From: Candidatus Thorarchaeota archaeon | Lineage (GTDB): Archaea > Asgardarchaeota > Thorarchaeia > Thorarchaeales > Thorarchaeaceae | DNA: 59,004 nt | Direction of reading: 5' to 3' | Assembly (NCBI GenBank): GCA_004524445.1 | Contig: SDNP01000019.1 | Location: 1-59,004 of the forward strand | In this document: positions 54,707-59,004 of the stretch, piece by piece | How positions within the stretch are numbered: the stretch's first letter is position 1 | Layout of the letters: each line of letters opens with the position of its first letter | The notes under the pieces: model-generated | Databases searched by the model: none | Told to the model about the DNA's origin: nothing | What the model saw: the letters and a program-made list of their open reading frames with translations, nothing else | Program-made: the position numbers and the translations under genes

Positions 54707-55669
54707 TTGCAGGGAATCCTTGTTGAAATCCTATTGATAGCTTCATTTGCAGTGGCGGTTGGCACCATTTCTTCTATGGTTGGAATAGGAGGAGGAATCA
54801 TCAATACGCCCTTATTGATCATAATCTTTTTACTGGATGCACAGAAGGCGCCTGCCACCGCGTTAGTTGCCGCTCTATTTGTTGCTATGGCTAGTAGCGT
54901 TGCGTACTATAGACAGAAGCCGCGTCCGACCATTTTCAAAGCTGGGCTATTCCTGGCAATCACAACAATACCGGGCTCCTTAGTTGGTGTGGCTCTGAGA
55001 GAGTTGATTACAAGCGATTATGTCTTACGAGTGATCTTCGGAGTTTCATTATTTCCTGTAGCATTGAAGATGCTGTTCGCTAGAAAGAAGAAAGGGGTAA
55101 GGGAGGAATTGGCGTTGTTTGATTTCTCCGATGTGTCAAAAAACCGCCTAGCTCTTTCTCTTGTCGGAGGATTTGTTGGAGGGATAGCAGCAGGTATGTT
55201 GGGTATCGGTGGAGGAGCGGTTGTTGTTCCCGTTTTGACTATCCTCATGGGACTGCCTATCCATGCAGCAGTCGCCACATCAATGTTTACAATGATTTTT
55301 ACTGCAACAGCCGGCACTGCGAGGAATTTTGTTGGAGGTCATGTTGACCCATTCTATGGTATTGCCTTAGGAATTGGAATGGTTGTAGGCGCACAAATAG
55401 GACCCAAGATTGCCTGTAGAATAAACGCGGCTCAATTGAAACAAGCTTTTGGATTGGTATTGGTATTTCCTCTCATCAAGATGATGAAACTGGGCCAGAT
55501 GTGGCTTGACCCTCAGAATCAGAGCTTCACTGTAGCCACTATTGGTGATATCATAATATGGCTCGGAATCATAATTCCTATTGCTGTAATTCGTATCTGG
55601 TTGGCACGAAAGGACATAGCCCCACTCCCTGAAACGGAGGAACCGTGTGATATACCGCTCGGTCCATAG
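54707..55669 (+). CDS. TauE/SafE family permease (sulfite/sulfonate exporter-like)
   Basis: 320 residues from TTG 54707 with GGACGGA upstream. About eight hydrophobic helices, with the family's duplicated signature: SSMVGIGGGIINTPLLI near residue 23 and AGMLGIGGGAVVVPVLTI near the middle. Members export sulfite or sulfoacetate or move other sulfur anions. A second, different TauE/SafE protein lies 2.3 kb away, with a SoxB/5'-nucleotidase-like enzyme between. Substrate inferred from the family only. Confidence 0.88.
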   Translation: MQGILVEILLIASFAVAVGTISSMVGIGGGIINTPLLIIIFLLDAQKAPATALVAALFVAMASSVAYYRQKPRPTIFKAGLFLAITTIPGSLVGVALRELITSDYVLRVIFGVSLFPVALKMLFARKKKGVREELALFDFSDVSKNRLALSLVGGFVGGIAAGMLGIGGGAVVVPVLTILMGLPIHAAVATSMFTMIFTATAGTARNFVGGHVDPFYGIALGIGMVVGAQIGPKIACRINAAQLKQAFGLVLVFPLIKMMKLGQMWLDPQNQSFTVATIGDIIIWLGIIIPIAVIRIWLARKDIAPLPETEEPCDIPLGP

Positions 55670-55743
55670 ATGCGTACCCTGAAACTGAGGATCCCCGCGG
55701 TCATTTGCAGAATTGGTTCTATGAAACGTCAGCGGATAATGAA

Positions 55744-57192
55744 TTAGACCGCTACAATAGACCCTCTCAAGTTTGCTGTAATTTGGTCACTACCACTGAC
55801 ATACTGTCGAAGAGCCTCAATAGCAGATACATCTAGGTGTTCTCGGTCAGTACCGTACTTCTCAGGAATTCCCTGTGTTGTAACAAAGCAAGCATTGTAC
55901 TTCTTAGAGCGTTCGAGTTTCTTTCCACCTACATAGAAGTCCTCAATTCTACGCCCGTTAGGATTCTCAATTTTGAAATAAATATTGAGACCCAAACACC
56001 TCTTCACATACCCACCCATCTGACCAAAGGGATCACGAGAGAAGGTCGCTTCTAGATTCTCTTCCATCATTTGAAAGAGCTCTCCGCCACTAATGGTGCA
56101 GACAGACACAGGAGGATTGGTTGGGATAATATTCCATAAATCCTCTACCTTCACAAAGCCCCTGCGCACCGGAGCACCATACCGCCAACCATTCGAAAAT
56201 GCCAGTTCAGCCCCGCTTGCATGGATGAGCCCTTGAAGTAGAAAGTTGTCCATTGTACTTTCCAAAACCCCGTTTCTTGCCAAGGGGGTATTTGTTTCAC
56301 CAACGACCTCACCAAGCAGATCCTTATGAGGAGCCATAACTTTGTCCACTTCTTCTTTTACAATCTGGTCCTCAGCTATCGTATCATCGATTTCAATTAG
56401 CTCATGAGAAAAATTCCGAATCTGCCTATTTCCAACTCTCACGTCTAAACGACCAATGTAGCTACCTTGATACCCAGATTGGATTAGGATGGTATCATTC
56501 ACTATAACAGGCCTTTGGATTCGATTATGAGTATGTCCACTGAGAATAATATCAATGCCATCAATATTCTCTGCAATATAATTGGCGTGAGGAAATCCCA
56601 GATGGGATAAAACCACAACTAGGTCAACTCGTTCCTCTGACCTCAGATTCTGAATATGGACAGGAAGCTCCTCAAGTCCTGTTGTGAGGTCAACTCCCTT
56701 ACTGAAGGATTCAGGCATGGTAATGTCAACGATTCGGTTAGCGATTCCGATTACCCCTATTTTCAGACGGTTTAGTTCAAAAACATGATAGGGAGAATAA
56801 CTCAGGTTTTCAGTATCTTTGTCATAAGCATTACAGGCAATAAGCGGAAAATTGAGAGAGCCCGCTATTTTCTTTAGTTGATCGGGACCATATCCAAACT
56901 CCCAATGCAGAGTCATAGCATCAATCGTCATTTCATTCAAAATAGGGACAAGCGCTTCCCCCTGGCTTTGGACCGCTGGATATGTTCCATGAATTGTATC
57001 ACCGTTATCCAGAAACAACACATTTCCCGCTTTTTCATCTCGAATACTCTTCACGAGGCTTCCAATCCGAGCATAACCTCCAGCTTCTCGAATTACCATT
57101 TCCGCCCCTTCAAAGAAGAACTCAGAATGCGGTTCAATGTATGCGTGACTGTCATTCATTTGAAGGATTGTCAATTCGTCTGCGCTATTCAT
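55744..57192 (-). CDS. Metallophosphoesterase-fold enzyme, 5'-nucleotidase/SoxB-like
   Basis: 482 residues, no signal peptide, so cytoplasmic. The N-terminal domain has QMNDSHAYIE (D14, H16), LDNGDTIHG (D62, D65), VLSHLGFP and SGHTHNRI. Where 5'-nucleotidases read GNHEFD, this protein reads TLHWEFGYG, so the metal-binding Asn is a His and the catalytic His is a Trp (H96, W97). From memory the SoxB thiosulfohydrolases show the same change, so hydrolysis of a sulfate or thiosulfate group is possible. The C-terminal domain (ISGGELFQMMEENLEATF) is the usual substrate-binding domain. True function is open. Confidence 0.75.
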   Translation of the reverse strand: MNSADELTILQMNDSHAYIEPHSEFFFEGAEMVIREAGGYARIGSLVKSIRDEKAGNVLFLDNGDTIHGTYPAVQSQGEALVPILNEMTIDAMTLHWEFGYGPDQLKKIAGSLNFPLIACNAYDKDTENLSYSPYHVFELNRLKIGVIGIANRIVDITMPESFSKGVDLTTGLEELPVHIQNLRSEERVDLVVVLSHLGFPHANYIAENIDGIDIILSGHTHNRIQRPVIVNDTILIQSGYQGSYIGRLDVRVGNRQIRNFSHELIEIDDTIAEDQIVKEEVDKVMAPHKDLLGEVVGETNTPLARNGVLESTMDNFLLQGLIHASGAELAFSNGWRYGAPVRRGFVKVEDLWNIIPTNPPVSVCTISGGELFQMMEENLEATFSRDPFGQMGGYVKRCLGLNIYFKIENPNGRRIEDFYVGGKKLERSKKYNACFVTTQGIPEKYGTDREHLDVSAIEALRQYVSGSDQITANLRGSIVAV

Positions 57193-57371
57193 CGGAATAC
57201 ACGTCTCAGAGTAATAAGAAGGAACTTTGCTATAATGGTTGAGGTTTCAATTTTCCATATTTTGATCATCGGAGCCTCACTTTAGCCCAACCACTATTGC
57301 CAGAAGCGACAATGGAGGTTAGAGCTAACAATGAAATAGCTTTGTCCAGAGATACAAGTGTGGTTATTATC

Positions 57372-57842
57372 ATGATAAATAAGGAGAAAATGGCTGCTAA
57401 TGAGTTTCATGAGAGAATCGCAATTAAAACAAATAATGCAATCTGGCCGATACTTGACAAGGAGAACCCGGAACAAGAAGATCTGGATGATGCTCTGCAA
57501 ATGGCATTCACATCGAGATATCACTGGGGAATTGTTGGAGAGCCCATTAATCTAGCAAGAGCTGACTATATGATTTCACGAGTATACAGTGCCATGAAGA
57601 GACCTGAACTAGCGCTCCACCACGCCCAACGGTGCGTTGAAATCACTAAGGAAACAGGTATAGGTGACTGGGACCTTGCTTTCGCTTACGAAGCAATCAC
57701 GCGCGCATATGCGTCAGCAGGCAACGAAGAAGAGTTTGAGAAATACAGCAAACTAACTAAAGAGGCCATCAATGACATTGCAGACGAAAAAGACAAATCA
57801 ATCGTTGAGGGCGAGCTCAATAAAATAATATTCCCGCCATAA
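57372..57842 (+). CDS. TPR-like helical protein of unknown function
   Basis: 156 residues from ATG 57372; the frame is open back to TTG 57297 (181 residues), and ATG 57390 has GGAG only three bases before, so the start is uncertain. The core (SRYHWGIVGEPINLARAD, ISRVYSAMKRPELALHHAQR, IGDWDLAFAYEAITRAYASAG) is a TPR-like helix array conserved in bacteria and archaea. It lacks any catalytic motif, so it may be a protein-binding module. It is divergent from the SoxB-like gene by a gap of about 180 bases. Confidence 0.75.
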   Translation: MINKEKMAANEFHERIAIKTNNAIWPILDKENPEQEDLDDALQMAFTSRYHWGIVGEPINLARADYMISRVYSAMKRPELALHHAQRCVEITKETGIGDWDLAFAYEAITRAYASAGNEEEFEKYSKLTKEAINDIADEKDKSIVEGELNKIIFPP

Positions 57843-57953
57843 TTGGCTTGAAAGCAGGAGGCTGTGGCAAATATCGATTCCTAAAACCAATGATTGGTTC
57901 CGTATTAGTGATGCATAGCAGATACGATACGCAACCCATTCACCTCAGCTTCA

Positions 57954-58739
57954 CTATAGTCCTGGAATGGAGGAAAAAATGAGGAGTGCTGCGTTTATAG
58001 CCAATCCAACGACGACCAACCATCTGAATTTCGCTTCATCAATTCGAGAATAGACAAGAATGCCCAACCCAGATCCGATAGCCAATGCCGGCATAACCAA
58101 TAGTGCCTCAAGGCTTAAGGGAAGTGTAATTTGACCGATGAGTGCCAGTGCTACAAGACGATACGACATTAATGTACCAAAAAACGCCGTGAATACAGCC
58201 TTGGTTTGATTACCAGTCCATTCCTCGCTATTGAGCAGATAGGTCCCATATAGAATCATTGGGGGACCGGGAATAGCAACGGAGCCTCCCAAAATACCCG
58301 CCAGAAGACCTGCCACAACGCCATACTTCTTGTCTAAAGAATCAGACCGTCGTTCCATCCATCTCTTGCCAAGATCAGTCATTCTCATGATTATAATCAG
58401 CGCTACTCCCACTGCAAGGGTAAAGCCAATTGCAATCCGGAGTGCGATTTCATCAAGCCCTTGGAAAACAAAGATTCCAAGGGGCATTCCAATTACAAGG
58501 CCACCGATAGGAATAAGCCAATCCTTCCAACTAAACTCCTGTCTAACACTCCATAATACCCGAAGGTTTAGGACAATCGCAACGTATGTGAATATTATAG
58601 AACTTGAATCAGGACTTCTGAATAGGGGCAACAACCCCATCGCAACTTGCGCGGCCCCGAATCCAGCAACCCCATGAATAAAGGTCGCAAGGAGAATCAC
58701 AATCGCGGTTACTCCGGTAATAATTGGATCAAGCTGCAT
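57954..58739 (-). CDS. Second TauE/SafE family permease
   Basis: ATG 58739 follows GGGGTG at five bases; TTG 58760 is rejected. The 261 residues form eight or so helices with IHGVAGFGAAQVAMGLLPL near the start and AGILGGSVAIPGPPMILYG in the middle, the family's repeated loop motif. It is quite unlike the permease at 54.7 kb, so the two are not recent duplicates. Likely exports a small organic or sulfur anion. Confidence 0.85.
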   Translation of the reverse strand: MQLDPIITGVTAIVILLATFIHGVAGFGAAQVAMGLLPLFRSPDSSSIIFTYVAIVLNLRVLWSVRQEFSWKDWLIPIGGLVIGMPLGIFVFQGLDEIALRIAIGFTLAVGVALIIIMRMTDLGKRWMERRSDSLDKKYGVVAGLLAGILGGSVAIPGPPMILYGTYLLNSEEWTGNQTKAVFTAFFGTLMSYRLVALALIGQITLPLSLEALLVMPALAIGSGLGILVYSRIDEAKFRWLVVVGLAINAALLIFSSIPGL

Positions 58740-59004
58740 ATCTGCACCCCACTGGAACAACCTCTTTGTCCTAATGTATATCTCGCCTAATTAAACGAAT
58801 GCCTAGGATATGAAACTGGAATCTCCTAGCCTTCTATTTCCATTTTTTGCATTTTGGTTCTCTTTATTGGATATAATTGTCTATAGATTCTGCCAAGTGA
58901 TTTGGAGCTCTATTCTCCTTAAAAAAGCATCAAAAAATCCTCTTATTGTAAATAAAGAAATATAAGCCCATTTTAACTATATTGAAGGTGATAAAGAAAA
59001 GAGA
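58740..59004. promoter_or_regulatory. AT-rich leader with an exposed ribosome site at the right edge
   Basis: The last 265 bases contain no gene. Bases around 58945-58975 hold AT-rich TATA-like elements, and GGTGAT at 58987-58992 is a perfect match to the archaeal 16S 3' end, followed by AAAGAAAAGAGA up to the edge. A plus-strand gene therefore probably starts just beyond the window. Confidence 0.4.

Noticed and set aside
1..59004. tRNA, rRNA, CRISPR, insertion sequences or prophage genes
   Set aside because: I looked through the intergenic gaps for tRNA-like folds, direct repeats with spacers and transposase or phage motifs and saw none; a covariance-model search would be needed to be sure.

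Overview
The window looks like a chromosomal segment of an archaeon. Direct evidence: a threonyl-tRNA synthetase with the archaeal-type N-terminal editing domain, a COG1964 radical SAM protein of the tetraether-lipid-synthase type, a slipin/NfeD pair, a zinc-knuckle nicotinate phosphoribosyltransferase, and many secreted proteins ending in a Thr-rich stalk plus one C-terminal membrane helix. The large eukaryote-like, multi-domain surface proteins and the mix of anaerobic Fe-S enzymes make me suspect an Asgard archaeon (Thorarchaeia-like); that lineage call is inference. No rRNA, tRNA, CRISPR array, insertion sequence or phage gene was seen. Many genes start with GTG or TTG, and many carry a clear GAGGT / GGTGA ribosome site 6-9 bases before the start.

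Layout. 1-9.6 kb: a cut-off PLP enzyme, pyruvate phosphate dikinase, an SDR-type L-threonine dehydrogenase, a membrane alpha/beta hydrolase, then (minus strand) threonine ammonia-lyase and a lysine-dehydrogenase-like enzyme. 9.7-13.8 kb: a small conserved-looking protein, ThrRS and the Tes-like radical SAM protein. 13.9-25.6 kb: two giant secreted paralogues. Both begin with an oligopeptide-binding domain whose two halves are in swapped order (a circular permutation). One is fused to a subtilisin-like protease, the other to an amidotransferase-like domain, and both end in Ig-like repeats and a membrane anchor. 25.8-35.2 kb: a flavin disulfide reductase, a frameshifted zinc-ribbon gene, an AEC-type transporter, slipin/NfeD, two ferredoxin-type proteins, an MFS transporter and an NAD-dependent epimerase.

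35.2-46 kb: an SCP2-like / GlcD-like / HdrD-like redox operon, a giant GNAT fusion, an orphan LigD-type primase-polymerase, an M29 aminopeptidase and several small membrane or zinc proteins. 46-59 kb: DUF1614 protein, methyltransferases, a secreted endonuclease/phosphatase-family protein, an overlapping pncB-pncA NAD salvage pair, a PduO-type cobalamin adenosyltransferase, and a SoxB/5'-nucleotidase-like enzyme lying between two TauE/SafE permeases.

How the parts may work together: the left third is rich in threonine and pyruvate metabolism; the central surface proteins look built to capture peptides and, in one case, to cut them at the cell surface; the Fe-S/flavin operons fit anaerobic hydroxy-acid oxidation; the right end may handle sulfur oxyanions. 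The swapped binding-domain architecture and its protease fusion are the most unusual things in the window.
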